Shown piece after piece: positions 48,701-61,249 of a stretch of 64,000 bases of DNA. Numbering within the stretch: the stretch's first letter is position 1; the number at the start of each line of letters is the position of its first letter. The stretch spans positions 3,117,214 through 3,181,213 of the forward strand of contig OY848924.1 of NCBI GenBank assembly GCA_963693285.1, written 5' to 3'. The notes beneath the pieces were generated by a model. It searched no databases. It saw only the letters and a program-made list of their open reading frames with translations, and was not told the origin of the DNA. Source of the DNA: Xestospongia muta. Lineage: Eukaryota > Porifera > Demospongiae > Haplosclerida > Petrosiidae. The translations under genes and the position numbers were made by a program.

Positions 48701-49564
48701 ATCTACCGAACATTACATTACAAAAATAACATGTTAGCTACCAAAAGCTAATGAACACTAAATTTATAAAAAAATAAAGAACAGCACATATAATGTTTGT
48801 TGTACATCTGCATTACCTCCTTACAAGCTACACTATTGTTTAAATAGTTTTTCGAAATTAAATTCCATGTAACTAAGATTGTACACTCATTATTATTATT
48901 AGTATGAGTATATTAATATAAACATTAGCCAGTATAGAAAGTATAGCTAGAGATATAGCAGTCTCATTCTCCAGTTGTTATCATAATATTGGTATAGTGA
49001 TTGATATTTTCTAAGTATTATCTTGACAGCTCTCCATACAAATTCACTGCATGAAGTCATAATATTGTATGTCTGAAAAACAATTATAAATAATACAGAT
49101 AGTTATATTAAAGTAGAGTAATTTATCATTACATAAAATGCTTCAGGGATAACTTTACTTGATCACTGACATGTCACTAAGAATTCTCATAAGAGTTAAG
49201 ACTAATGCTTAAAACATGTAGAATGCATAAATTTTAATTCAACCTAATCAATGTATTGTATCAAGGAGAACCTAAACAAACCAACTTCATAGACAAGTAT
49301 AAAAATGAGAATAAAAAGAGTGTTGTAATTGTAACATATGTATTTTTTCAATAGTTTCTTATAACATACTTGTTCAGAACTTTACAATAACATATCTTTC
49401 TATCTGTATTTCACAATTGTACTTGTTGTTACATTATCTGATCTTGCATGTGTAGCGGGTGCAGGTATGGTTAAATGTTAGGTGTGGCTGAGACATCATG
49501 CAACCACATCAATTGCAGCTCTATTAGGGTGGAGCTAGCCTGACACGAAGTTTCTCAAACATTT
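48701..49564 (+). repeat. 5' module of segmental unit 2, with deletion
   Basis: Matches 34.40-35.11 kb, then jumps at about 49436 to sequence equivalent to about 35.89 kb (a loss of roughly 0.77 kb that unit 3 and unit 1 retain), and then to the retroelement remnant. No gene. Confidence 0.75.
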
Positions 49565-49955
49565 GTCTGTCAAATCCATGTTCTCTCAAAGGCAATGCAG
49601 ACAGCCATATTGACGCTCCATGTTCACAGGCTACATCCATCAATCTCTGGCGATCAGAAGGTAAGCTCTCCCTCACTTGTTTAGTCCTGGTGGTCATTTC
49701 TTGTGCTCTCAGCTTAGAGAACTCAGAGATAATTTTTTCCTGTTCCTCCAACACTTCAAACGGCAATTCCTTACAACGACTCCTTAAACACTGGACCAAG
49801 GGCTGAGTAATGGCCCTCGAAGCTTGATACTGTTGCTCAGAGAACAAGAGAACAAATGAGGGTAGATCATACCCAGACCTCCACAGCAGTAAGGAAGAGC
49901 TAACCATTCCCTCTCAACATTACTCACACTAGATCTCCCAGACAAGGAAGGAATA
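49565..49955 (-). pseudogene. Retroelement C-terminal fragment (copy 2, deleted)
   Basis: The minus-strand frame matches copy 1 from the LFSEQQYQA region through HGASIWLSALPLREHGFD, and then joins foreign sequence. Copy 1 continues another 210 or so codons here, so about 0.9 kb has been lost in copy 2. A small insertion (an extra AGAACAAG) near the LLFSEQQ segment shifts the upstream frame. It is clearly non-functional. Confidence 0.75.
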
Positions 49956-49969
49956 AAGACTCATTGCAA

Positions 49970-50469
49970 CTTTGGCTAAGAGATTCTATCTTACCTCCTT
50001 TAAACCTTTCAAAAATGTATCATAACAGCTGCATTCGAAGGAAAGGATACATTAATTGTACAACTAACAGATAGTGGTAAAAGTTTATGTTTTCTTTTTC
50101 CACCTGTTTATCTAAATAAGAAGGCTATCATTGTGACTCCAACCATAAGTTTAATACGAGATCAGGTGCATAAACTCAATAATATTTAAGTACCATCTGT
50201 AATTTGGGATCTGCTCAGCTTGATAAACTGGCTGAAGTGTGTGCTTTGAACCCAGACAGTACAGAACAGTTGATATTTGTCACTCCAGAGTGGAGAACCA
50301 AGCCCAGTAATATGATAAAGTTACATTACCTTGCACATGCTGATAAATTATCACTCATTGCAATTGATGAGGCACATTTGTACACTGAATGAAATGACTT
50401 CCGAAATGCATTTAGTGAGCTATGGAGATTAAAGTCAGACTTTCTAAATGTTTTATTTATGGCCCTGAC
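49970..50469 (+). pseudogene. RecQ-family helicase remnant (copy 2, internally deleted)
   Basis: Begins at the segment equivalent to 38416 in copy 1; the ubiquitin-like and zinc exons are missing. It keeps the TDSGKS Walker A with the same Gly-to-Asp change, FVTPEW, IDEAH (50366-50377) and the same TGA after LYTE. It ends abruptly within the motif III region at about 50469, where about 1.34 kb of copy 1 is absent. The stop within the IVTPTIS segment of copy 1 is not present here, so that lesion is private to copy 1. Confidence 0.85.
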
Positions 50470-51850
50470 AATGATCGTCTAATTAATGTTAAAATAAGTA
50501 GAGAGAACAAGGAGGTGTTTTCTTGATCTGCACCTTGTTTAGGTGTTAAATATTGTCCTGAAGATGAATATACCCATGTTGTTGCTATTAGAGACAGAAG
50601 CAACTGTCCCAAGCATAACATTCCTTTAATACGATCAAAACATTGTCCTGTTCAATTTGTATACATTCATCCAAAGGATAAGAACAATGGAAGACGTTGG
50701 ATTGGAGGGTTAGTTTGTTGTCAAAAATCATCATCTGAAAATTTGCATAACCATAAAATAAATATTCCAAGCAAAATGGCACAATGTGTTAAACAAAATT
50801 AGTAATGCCATATTAGTAAACCCATCACTGACTCCCTCTGAAATAGCGTGTGGAAAAGGACTAGGCTTTATAATCTCTCAGTCATTGATAGTGCTAGCTG
50901 TCGTACAGGCAAAGAGACACAACAGATACGGAAGACAAAACAAATGAGAGGTCTTTTGGATGAAAACTGGTCACTAATGCTTTGGAGGAGGTAGCTGATG
51001 TAATCAATAAGGAGGACAATGAAATAGGTGATTTTAATGAAGAAATAACAATGTACAAAAGCACAGAAGACCCTATCTTGTGTCAAAAGGAATGGAAAAT
51101 GGAATAAAATATATTTTCACTATGTCGCTGTTTGTGTCACAGATAGCCAGTCAAGCAGATTTCATTCAATGTGACATAACAAATGATAGTTCTAAAAAAT
51201 ATCATATCTTTAATGCAGTGGCTTTTGATAATTCCTCAGTGGAATGGAATGTTGTAGCTGCATTCGACTAGATGCTCAAAACAATACAGGATATGCTCTG
51301 TGTTTTAAGAAAATGTTTGAAAAATGTAAAAGCAGTAGAACTGATTTTGAGTTAGGAATAAAACTTCAAGGAATTGTTATTGACTGGTCTGATGCAGAAA
51401 TCAAAGGACTAACATCAGCTGTGCACGTGGGAAAGGAGATAGCTTATAAACTTTTTAAAGGATGCAAAATGGATTGGCAATGTTCATGCCAGTGTGTTGC
51501 TGAAAAGGTATTATTATCACAACAGAGAGAAAAAGAGAAAGGATTGTTTTTAAAAAATTGTTAAAAAAATTTAAGTATTTGAGAGTTCTACAAGCAAAAT
51601 TGCTTGCTTTGAAACATTTTGCAATGTTTGAAAAGTAGTACAACTTCTTGAAGTATATACCTGGACTTTAAGTTTTTGAGGATGCCAAATTTATTGATGA
51701 AAATTGCAATTGGTCAGCTGCAAAACTGTGCTCAATGGTGGGCTAATTTTGATTATAGTAAATCTTTTTCAGTAATCACGATTGACCAATAGCAAGGATC
51801 CTTAGCAGTACCAATGCTGTCGATAGAAGGAATGAAAACTTTTGAAGTGA
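50470..51850 (+). pseudogene. Mutator-like transposase remnant (copy 2)
   Basis: It resumes at the NDGLINV-like segment and, unlike copy 1, keeps about 300 bp (about 50586-50880) encoding a Cys/His zinc-like stretch (RDRSNCPKHNIP, SKHCPVQFVYIHPKD, RRWIGG) before the DDE core. The core motifs QADFIQCDIT, GIVIDWSDAE, GCKMDW with CSCQCVAEKV, and STNAVDRRN-like are present. The His of the CxxH motif is Asp here (GCKMDW against GCKVHW), and the candidate catalytic Glu appears altered. Frameshifts and stops are frequent. Confidence 0.65.
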
Positions 51851-54170
51851 TTCACTTCATTACTCTTAATCATATTAACATATAGATATTTCATATACAA
51901 TCAACACAAAGTGGTACTTTTTATCATATTGCTTTTGATCTACTTATGATTACATAGTAGAAATGTTTGTGTAATGCAGAAATACCAAAGTTCCAGAGAT
52001 CGTCATATTCATGTGAATTAATTTCCTGTGGACTTGTGAAATTATTACTACATCATACAATAAACCTTTAACATACTTGTATAAATTTTACATTAAACAA
52101 TGCTAATATACGCTAAGAAACGGTAATACCAGTATAGTTTCCGTTTGTCCTGTCTTTAGGCACATTCTGCTTTCCTAAACACAAAAAAGTTCATTTCACA
52201 GCTTAATTTTATACTACATCCCATTAGAAGGTGGAGCATTATGAGAGGAAGTTGGGGACAATATGAAAAAGATATTGATCACCCATATCATAAACATTAA
52301 AGTCGTGAGGATACAAACCAGTGTTGTCATCTGTACTGTACATTGATGTTTCTAAACAATAAACAATTTTAACAATAGATAGATATATTTCAGTCTTCAT
52401 AATATAAGTAAAAATTTATAAAAGACCACTATAATTCAATCTTTTTTACCATAGCTTATTGGATTACATAGAAACACAAGCACATCCATTCCTCAATCTG
52501 ACAACCATTTTCTTATTTTTTTTAGTTATATAATAGTAGTGCTTAATTTCAAAAATACATTGTCTGTTTATCTAGGTTATGAGTCATATTTGTTTACTAC
52601 TTTGTCAAAAGTATCCTTCCAATCACATTTACCAATGGTATAATTATCTTGACCACATCACAGTGTACTTTACTCTCATAAACCACACTCATTCCAAGGA
52701 GATATTGATTGATAGTAACACACAATAGAATGTGTTTTCAGGACATACGAAATTCTAAATATGAATAAGATTAGAGATCAGTATGTTGCCTGCCTCAACA
52801 TGGGATGTATTCCAAAAATGGAGTTTAAAGTTATAAGGTTCACATTCTTGCATCAAGAAAATAACATCTGGTTCAAGACATGAAAGTTGAAACTGTATAT
52901 TATACTATAATTATGAATATTCTATAAACAAAATCAGATTGGATTTGCTGCACTGATTGAATTAGTTGTCTCTTGCTAATCAGTTAGTTGATTACACTCT
53001 TTAATGTGAGTTCACATAACTATATAAGTAGTAAAGTAACTATTGACATTGAAGTATTAAATCACATCACATTATTTAATTATTAACTGTCTTCAACTTC
53101 ATTAAGTCATTTGGTTTAGAGTGAAATCATCCTCAATTCTTCTGTGTCTACACAAAATAAGCAAACATTACTGGCTTACATTCACTTACCCTTTCCAAAC
53201 TGATACCATGGATAGAATTTTCACTTGATTAGGAATGTATTGATCACGCAGAGCAGATTACAAGTTCAGAGAACATACACAAAGATTGAAAGTTATGTCA
53301 GACTCAAGCAAGACTGAGGACACATTTGGCCCATTTTCTATCAACTTTATTGCCTCTTAGACCAATTCATAGCAGAAGGTTGGATTTATAAGCTTGTACA
53401 ATTTATCCATTTTAGATAAGTGGGAGAAAATATTTTTCTTCTACAAGTTTTCCTACATGCTTCAGCCCTACTAATTGTACCAGTGTGATTTAAATACTTA
53501 TGGTATTAACACATTTTCAGAATTTTGATTAAACCTTCATTATAGCAGCCAATATTAAAAAAGTAATTATTCAGAGATTTATCAGAAATAAACTGAATTG
53601 GCAGCTGTTTCTTTTAGTCACAAATATTAATCTCTTACTTCCATTATAGTCTTAAGTACTAACTGATTGTCATTGTGATTCAGGAGTTTGCTATAATATA
53701 GAGAGAAGATCGTTTTCACAGTGAGCTGATATGTGACATTTAGCAAAGAGAGCTAGAACTAGAATTATTAGAAGTAGAATTAGAAGTAGACATGAAAAAC
53801 ACATTTTTTATAAAAAAATATGTCAATAATTAACAAAATTAAAAAATAACATAAATTCCGAGAAAACCTAATCATTATTTTAGACAATAGAACCTGGTAC
53901 CTGATACATTTTCTGATGCTTGTAGTGTGTGTTCTAAAGAATATTTACACTAATAGAATAGTTTTGTGATATCAAGTGAATAAAGAAAACTCAATTGCGA
54001 CTTGTAAGATGACATCATTGTCTGTTATTTGACATATCAGTTATTAGTATTGCGTTACCCATTCTATTACTTTTGGAATAAAGCTTCTTTCTTATATCAA
54101 TCTGAGCCTGTTAATACACTCATCCATGACTGATCTTGCTTGTTTGTGGTTACAATCATCCAAAGGCGTG
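51851..54170 (+). other. Upstream flank of the unit 2 family gene, noncoding
   Basis: Collinear and nearly identical with 41.36-43.69 kb. No gene is seen. Confidence 0.65.
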
Positions 54171-54176
54171 CACGTG
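54171..54176 (+). promoter_or_regulatory. Conserved E-box CACGTG
   Basis: In GGCGTGCACGTGATCTAG, 134 bp before the ATG. Confidence 0.6.
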
Positions 54177-54250
54177 ATCTAGCCTCAAAAGTTTATTATG
54201 TACATAACTGTGGTTTTTAGTTTGCAGTCATTCATACGAATTCACGTGGC

Positions 54251-54258
54251 TATATAAG
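54251..54258 (+). promoter_or_regulatory. TATA box TATATAAG
   Basis: 54 bp before the ATG in the shared promoter block. Confidence 0.75.
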
Positions 54259-54304
54259 CAGATAGATAACAAGTGATTGTCATTTGTGAAGACAAATACA
54301 CAAC

Positions 54305-55079
54305 ATGAAGTATTTTCTTGTTCTTTTAGCTGTTGCAGCAGTGTTTGCTCAAGATACCATTGATACGTCAATTGAAGACAAACTACAAGAGGTTGATAAC
54401 TCCATTGAAGATCTAGATTTAGAAACTCTGACTAATGAAGATGTTGACAGCAACCAACAAGCTGTAATGCCTGCCTCTACCAATCTCTGCAGCATCAATG
54501 TACCAGCTCTTACTGCATTGATTAACGGTGTCATTAATAAAAGGCTTGCTTCTCAACCTGGTATGTCTAAAACATATATTTATATGATTGTTCATTTATT
54601 TACATACAGCTGTGCAGATGGTTTATCTTACTGTTACTGATGGAAAACGTGAATTGACAATTCAAAAGATAAGAGATGGCAGTTTTACACTAGGACCAGT
54701 CCTCAATAAAATTACGATTGGGAATGGGCTGACAGCTACGACTTCCTCTATCCTAGCATACAGACCAAGATACTATGACGATCATCAGAGTAGACTTGGT
54801 GCAGTATTCCTTAACCTCGAGAAGTTGTTTCCTTGTGCTGGGAAAGATGGTCTTGTTCCGGTGTGCAGTAAGTTTACTCAAGAGGAAGATGGATTCCTCA
54901 GAGGGAAGGCAATTATTGAGACAGCTGACGCTGGTAACACTCTGAAGATTTTTGGAACTAGTATTAAAACATATGGATTTGCTTTTCAAGGTTGTTCATA
55001 CCTAAATGGTAATAATGGCTGTCTTCCAAATTGGCTTACGACAGTTGTGACGTGTTTCGTACCTCGTGCCTGTCTCTAA
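54305..55079 (+). CDS. Secreted acidic-repeat / six-cysteine domain protein, shortest repeat form (241 aa)
   Basis: Exon 1 is 54305-54560, a 49-bp GT-AG phase-1 intron (donor GTATGT) is 54561-54609, and exon 2 is 54610-55079. The acidic part holds only about one and a half 11-residue repeats, exactly one 33-bp unit fewer than the 43821 gene. The signal peptide, the exon 1 cysteine (NLCSINV), the NKR dibasic site and all six exon 2 cysteines are kept. Exon 2 differs from its unit 1 sister mainly at the N-terminal strand (YLTVTDGKREL), the YYDDHQS loop and the segment TADAGNTLKIFGTS. This is the single gene of unit 2, with an intact frame. Function is unknown. Confidence 0.9.
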
Positions 55080-58000
55080 TTGGATCATTAACTAGTTATT
55101 CAAATCATGAAGTGACTTAGGTTATATTTTCTTTGTAAATTTTTTTGGAACAATAACCATTTTGAGTCATAATAATGCATTGATTTGGCTTAGGCCTTTT
55201 TTTGTAGTATTTTTGCAAAATTGTTCATCTTTTTGAAAAAATAACAATTTTGAGTCATAATAAGTATAGTTGTTATGTGGGCAAGTTTTATAACGTATGC
55301 TTTAAAATGGAGTTTCTATGATCAGGTAATAATTAAAGTACTTTTTATCTTGGTGACATACAATTTGTACAACATATGCTCATATACATATATGCACTAG
55401 TTTATATTAATAGTTTATTAGGTATACATAAATTGCTATTTGATGTTGATAAGCACAAGAGCACATATACTCAGAATAATTAACTTAAAACATTAAATAA
55501 CATTATAGAACTGATACATATCCTTAAATAGGTGTTTAATTTTTTCGTTGCAATAACTACTCATTCTCCATTTTTTTAACTATTTTTCTGTCTATTATAA
55601 CTACCATTGTGTCTACAACCATCCACTTTCTTAGACCCTGATCTGAAAAGATCTATATAGGTCAACCTAATGAACTGTACACACACATATATATGTCTTT
55701 CCTCTAACTTTGCTATATATTATGCTAAAGGTCTGTCACTATGGAATTGACAATGTGTAACCTCTACATTTATACACAAACTTTCTTGACTTGACAACAG
55801 TTCGCAGCTCCATAACTATTAGTGGTAGCTTTGCCTGCAAATTATATGTAACAGATGTGACCAAGGAATTTTAATAATAAATCTCTACACACCATAACAT
55901 ACTCTCTTTGGAAAGCAAACTACACATAATACACAACAAATCTACAATTGAATACATATAGTGAGATACTTTATACATAACATATAGTAATACTACCACT
56001 GAATACATATAGTGACAGTCCTTATCATAATTAAGATCTCTTATTATAACAAGTAACAAAATAGATCCCAGTATAGTTTTTAAAAAGCAAAAAATGAATA
56101 GATTAATTGAAGACATGCTTAACGGCACTGTTTCTAAGGCAGTCTAAGAAGTTGTGCTTTATGTGTACACTTTCTGGACTGCTTGTTTGAGGCTGTATAT
56201 GAGTAATGAATTAATAATATGGGCATATAATTTATGTGACCTGATGACTTCTGTCAAATAATTTGTGACATGATTTGTGAAAAAAATTGTAGTCAGACAT
56301 TTGGTTGAAAAATGACGAAATATCACATACATTCTATAGGAATTTTACTTACTGAAAAATAGTCACTTAGCCACTTTAAAAAGTAGAAATTACAACTGCC
56401 ATATTCAAAATGACAAAACAAAACTATCACAGCATAGATAGTAACAGTCCTTGCAATATCATTTTATATCTTATCTGACAAATGAGACAATAAACAAACT
56501 TTTCATTGCTCCGACAATTAACTACACACCTGTTGATTACTATAACAACACTAGTGTATTTGAAGCTACTAATTATTGCAATAAGGTGTCTGATATAGAC
56601 TCCAAAATATACTAAAGGCTGTGGTTTTGAGTATAAAGTAAGTGTATGAGGTTCAAGATATCTATTAAACATAAGATGTCTGTAGTACAGTTTGTATATA
56701 TACAAGTGGTTTAGTCAATAAAGGATCTATATGTTAAGGGCTGAGGTTTAGGGTATATTGTGAGTATATGTGAGTATTGCTTGAGAGTGCATATTAAATA
56801 TATGTACTATGGTCTATGGTTCAGTCTGTATAGGAAGTATAACTTAAATTAACACATACACTTTCACAAATAACACTTTACAGTAAATGAGTATATAGTA
56901 TATTCTTTTATGAAAACACTGTTGTAATATCTATATAGACCTTCCTTTTAAAAATGCTTCAATAACACTTCTTGGTGAGAAATTACTCTAAAGGTGACAT
57001 TTCAGGTCAGACAAAATTAATTTAATTTGTTGACACTGTAAAAATTGTATGGTTAATCTATTGACTATTAATTAATTTTCACATGCAGCTGTGGTTGTGA
57101 CAGAACTATGCGTATTCTGCATTAGCTTTGCTATATAATGCTTTCTTGAAAGGTCAAAGCAAATAGTTCCATAGTAATTAGTGGTAGCTTTGTTAAATAT
57201 TATGTGTAAGGACTGAGACTATCGAATTTATAAATCATTAATAAATCATTATCATAAATAAAATCATAAATCATTACAAAGCAAGGCATGCTCTCTCTGG
57301 AAAGTAAAGTACACGTAATACACATAAACCTATCATGGCATACATATCATAACTTACACATTATAGTGACATCCCTTATATAATAAACAATAAAGCTACT
57401 GTAACATATAATATATGTTAGGGTTATGACTTCTCAATTTTGTAAGGGCTCTCGCTGTATATTATAAAGTGAGAGACCTTATATAATTGAGATATCATAA
57501 TAAGTGACAAAATGGATGATAGCATAATTGTAAGATAGAGAGAAAAATGTTCTTCATCGGTCGTTACAATTGTTTCTTATTATACCAACAATTATGTATG
57601 GATTAAAATGAAGACATGATTAATGGCATTGTTACTAAGGTAGTCAAAGAGGTATGATGAGATTGTGATGTATGTATATAGTTTTGGACTGCTTGTGCAA
57701 GGCTTGTAATAAATTAATAATATTGCCATATAATACAAGTTATATATAACCTAAGGAAACGTTTGTAAGTATAGAAAAGTGGATGTCCTATTACAAATTC
57801 CTTATACACAATGACAAAACAAAGTTATCACAAAATAGATAGTAACAGTCCTTAAAACATTTTTATATATTATTTAACATATGAGATGCTAAATAATATT
57901 CTTATTGCTCTGACAATTAACTACATATCTGTTACAAGATCATTTTACATCTTACCTGAGATATGAGATAACAGACAAAATTCTTATCTTGCTGATTATC

Positions 58001-58121
58001 TAGACACCTTTTACTTAGAACAACTTACTTATGAGACTGGTGTATTTGCAGCTATTAATATTACAATAAGGCGTGTAGTTTATTCTATTGTTCATGATAA
58101 GGGTTGTGGTTTTGGTTATAT
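55080..58121 (+). other. 3' flank and cluster modules of segmental unit 2 (first part)
   Basis: Collinear with 44.63-47.53 kb. Minisatellite modules lie at 55.87-56.08 and 57.34-57.5 kb. It ends at the target site of the inserted element. No gene is supported. Confidence 0.65.
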
Positions 58122-58130
58122 AGTAAGTAT
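58122..58130 (+). repeat. Left 9-bp target-site duplication
   Basis: AGTAAGTAT, repeated at 59048-59056. Confidence 0.92.
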
Positions 58131-59047
58131 TAGTCTAGCTAGCTAGATCCTCCTCTTTTTTGATAAGCTGACGGGCAGAGGAGGGTCTAGAAGCAAACTG
58201 GCCTTACTGCCCCAATGGAATGTATGGAATGTGGGGCAGTACCGCAATGTTTACATAGTGGTTATAAACTGTTATTACAATTGCCAAATGGAGTTATACA
58301 CTAAAAAATTAAATGTGATTGCCTAAAGGATGAGCAGAGAAAAGCCATCTTCTAACGACCGTCACCATTTTTTGTATTAGTTATTTCACCTTTGCTAGTT
58401 CTAATGGAAGATCAGTGAAAAGCATTAAATGAAAAAGGTGTTGCTGTTGCATATATGGCAACAAAATGTCATCTCCCCTGAAATTGTTTGTATCTCCAAC
58501 TTCTATATATATTCTATATTTCAGCCCAGAAGGACAAGGAAGATTATGACAAACAGTGATATTAGTTTAAAATTTTTGATTTTTTGACAATTAAGTGATT
58601 TGAAAAAAATTATATCATATATCTGATAATTTGTTAGTTGTTTTCGTTTTCTAGTAAGCAACTTGTAAACCATATGATATTTGCCTTTTTTTTTGAAAGG
58701 ATGACCTCTCAAAGAGTTTATAGGCATCATGGTAACAACCTCGAATTTTCTCAAAAACATTTCTTTGACAAATTTATTTAGTACAGCAATAACATGTCCC
58801 TGGGTTTCAGTTATATATTAGCTTGGCATAACAGCTTCCAAATTTGGAAGGACAACAGAGATAAAAGAACTTAGGGGGGAAGGGGGTCACATACAATTGT
58901 AATAACAATTTATAACCACTATGTAAACATTGCGGTACTGCCCCACATTCCATACATTCCAATGGGGCAGTAAGGCCAGTTCGCTTCTAGACTCTCCTCC
59001 GGCCCTTCAGCTTATCAAAAAGGAGGAGGGTCTAGATAGCTAGACTA
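58131..59047. mobile_element. 917-bp Mutator-type (MULE) non-autonomous element with 153-bp terminal inverted repeats
   Basis: The termini are TAGTCTAGCTAGCTAGATC on the left and TAGTCTAGCTATCTAGACC on the right in reverse complement. The inverted repeats, 58131-58283 and 58894-59047, match with few mismatches. It is flanked by the 9-bp direct repeat AGTAAGTAT (58122-58130 and 59048-59056). The paralogous site at about 47528-47536 has one AGTAAGTAT and no insert, which proves insertion with target duplication. Long inverted repeats plus a 9-bp duplication are the signature of the Mutator superfamily. The 610-bp interior has no credible coding frame, so transposase must be supplied in trans. 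Confidence 0.9.
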
Positions 59048-59056
59048 AGTAAGTAT
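59048..59056 (+). repeat. Right 9-bp target-site duplication
   Basis: AGTAAGTAT, identical to 58122-58130, then continuing collinearly with unit 1. Confidence 0.92.
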
Positions 59057-61249
59057 ATCAGGTTGAAGATGTCTATTGAACACATGTTATCTGTAGTTCT
59101 GTTTGTATAGAAACACATGCATGGTTCAGTCAGTAAAGGTCAGGGCTGTGGTTTAGGGTGCTTTGTGAGAGGTGTTTGAGGGTGCATATTAAAATATGTA
59201 CTATGGTTTAAGGTTCAGTTGGTATAGGTAGTATAAGTTTAATCAACACATACATTTTCACAAAGAACACTTTATAGTAAATAAGTAATGTATTCTTTTA
59301 TTAGTACACTGTTGTGATAAGGCTGAAGTTTAATCTATATAGAAATTTTTTAATGTTCAGTTAATACAAAGTGGTACTTTGTATTGTATTGTATTTTGAT
59401 CTGTTTATGATTACATTATTAAAAAAAGACATGTTACTGCCCAAAAAGTTAATGAACACCAAACATATATAGAAAACAGAATTGCAAAATAACATGTATG
59501 CCATATATCCTTTATAACTATATCAATTCAATCAAACATTTCTCCAAGTTAACTGTTACAACTAGCATTGTAGTCATAACTGTCCACATTCTTAACATCT
59601 TGCTCTAAAAAGATCTAATTAGGTCTATCTAGTTAAGTGTAGACATATGTGAACGGATTTGCAATAAGGGGTCACTTTTGTCAAACAATTGTGATGTGAT
59701 TTATGAAAAAGAATCATTGTTTAAACACCCCAATAAACAGTTTTGTATATACAGATGCTTAAAAATGTTTAATAGCACTACTTGGTGAGAGAATTACTCT
59801 AAAGGTGACATTGTAAGGTCAAGCAAACTTAATTGAATCTGTTGATCTACTGTAAAAATTGTATGGTTAATCTAATGACTATTATTAAATTTTCACAGCT
59901 ATACTTATGGCTAGTCACTATAGAAGTGTCACTATGTTTTATGCACAATGTCTATCTGTCACTACAGAAATTATAATGAGAAACTTCTACATATTACACA
60001 CACAACACACACTTCTCTGAAAAGTCAAATAGTCAAATTATACCGGTCCATAGTAATTAATGATAGATTTGTTAAATATTACGTATATGGGTTGAGACTA
60101 TCAAATTTATAATAATATATTGTTACAAACCAAGGAATGTTCTTTTACAGATAATACACATAAACTAATCATAGAATACATATTATAGTGACATCCCTTA
60201 TATATAATACACAATAAATCTTTACAAAAAATAAACAGTCATAGTCCTTATAATAATTGAGAAATCATAATAAGTGACAAATCAATGATAGCATAGTCAT
60301 AATATAAAGTAAAAATGTTGTTCTTCCCTTGTTCTAATTGTTTGTTATTATAACAACAATAATGCATAGATATAAATGTTACTGAGGGAATCCAAAAGGT
60401 ATGATAAGATTGTGGTCTATGTATATGCTTTTTGCATTGTTTGTGCAAGTATTTGTAAGAGTAATGAATTAATAATATGGCTGTATCATGTAGTATAGGT
60501 TAGTGAGACATTTGGTTAAAAACAATTAAAGGTTACATACATTCAAAGGAAATGTTGTAAGTGTAAAAAAGTGAATATCTTGTTCAAATTTCTTTATACA
60601 CAATGACAAAGCAAAGTTATCACAGAATAGATAGTAAGACTCCTTACAACATTTTTATATCTTATTTAACATATGAAATACTAAATTATTCACATTGCTC
60701 TGACAATTCAAATATCTGTCAATCAGACTTTGACACTAGCATATTTGCAGCAACTCTTATTACAATTAGGGTTGTACTTTAAACTACAAAGTATGCTAAG
60801 GGCTGTGGTTTAGGATATAGAGCAATTAAATGAGTGCAATAGTTCAAGGAACTTATTAAGCATACATTGTCTGCAGTTCAGTTTGTATAGAAACATGTGG
60901 TTCAGTCATTAAAGGGTGTGTATGTTAAGGGCTATGGTTTAGGGTACATATTAAGTATGTGTGAGTGTTAGTTTGACCTGGTTATGTGGGCTGTGATTCA
61001 GTTTGTGTAGCACTTACATGTTAAGAGCTGTTGTTCAGTTTGTATAGGAAGTATAAGTATAATTAACTACTCTTAATCATATTAACATATAGATCATATA
61101 AACAGACTATTGTGAATGTAAGTCATCTATAAAAAGAGACTTATGTGATAATGACTGAGGTTTAATTTGCATAGAAATTGTATTTATGGACAGTCAATAC
61201 AAAGTGGTACTCTTTGTTGCATTGTATATTGATCTACTTAACATTACAT
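59057..61249 (+). other. Cluster modules of segmental unit 2 (second part)
   Basis: Collinear with 47.54-48.70 kb but about 1 kb longer: extra module copies (59.76-60.6 kb, with a minisatellite at about 60.15-60.26 kb) are present. No gene. Confidence 0.6.

Noticed and set aside
58521..58760. A 79-codon minus-strand frame inside the 917-bp inverted-repeat element.
   Set aside because: It is lysine/isoleucine-rich with no domain, and lies in the AT-rich interior of a non-autonomous element. It is not a credible transposase.
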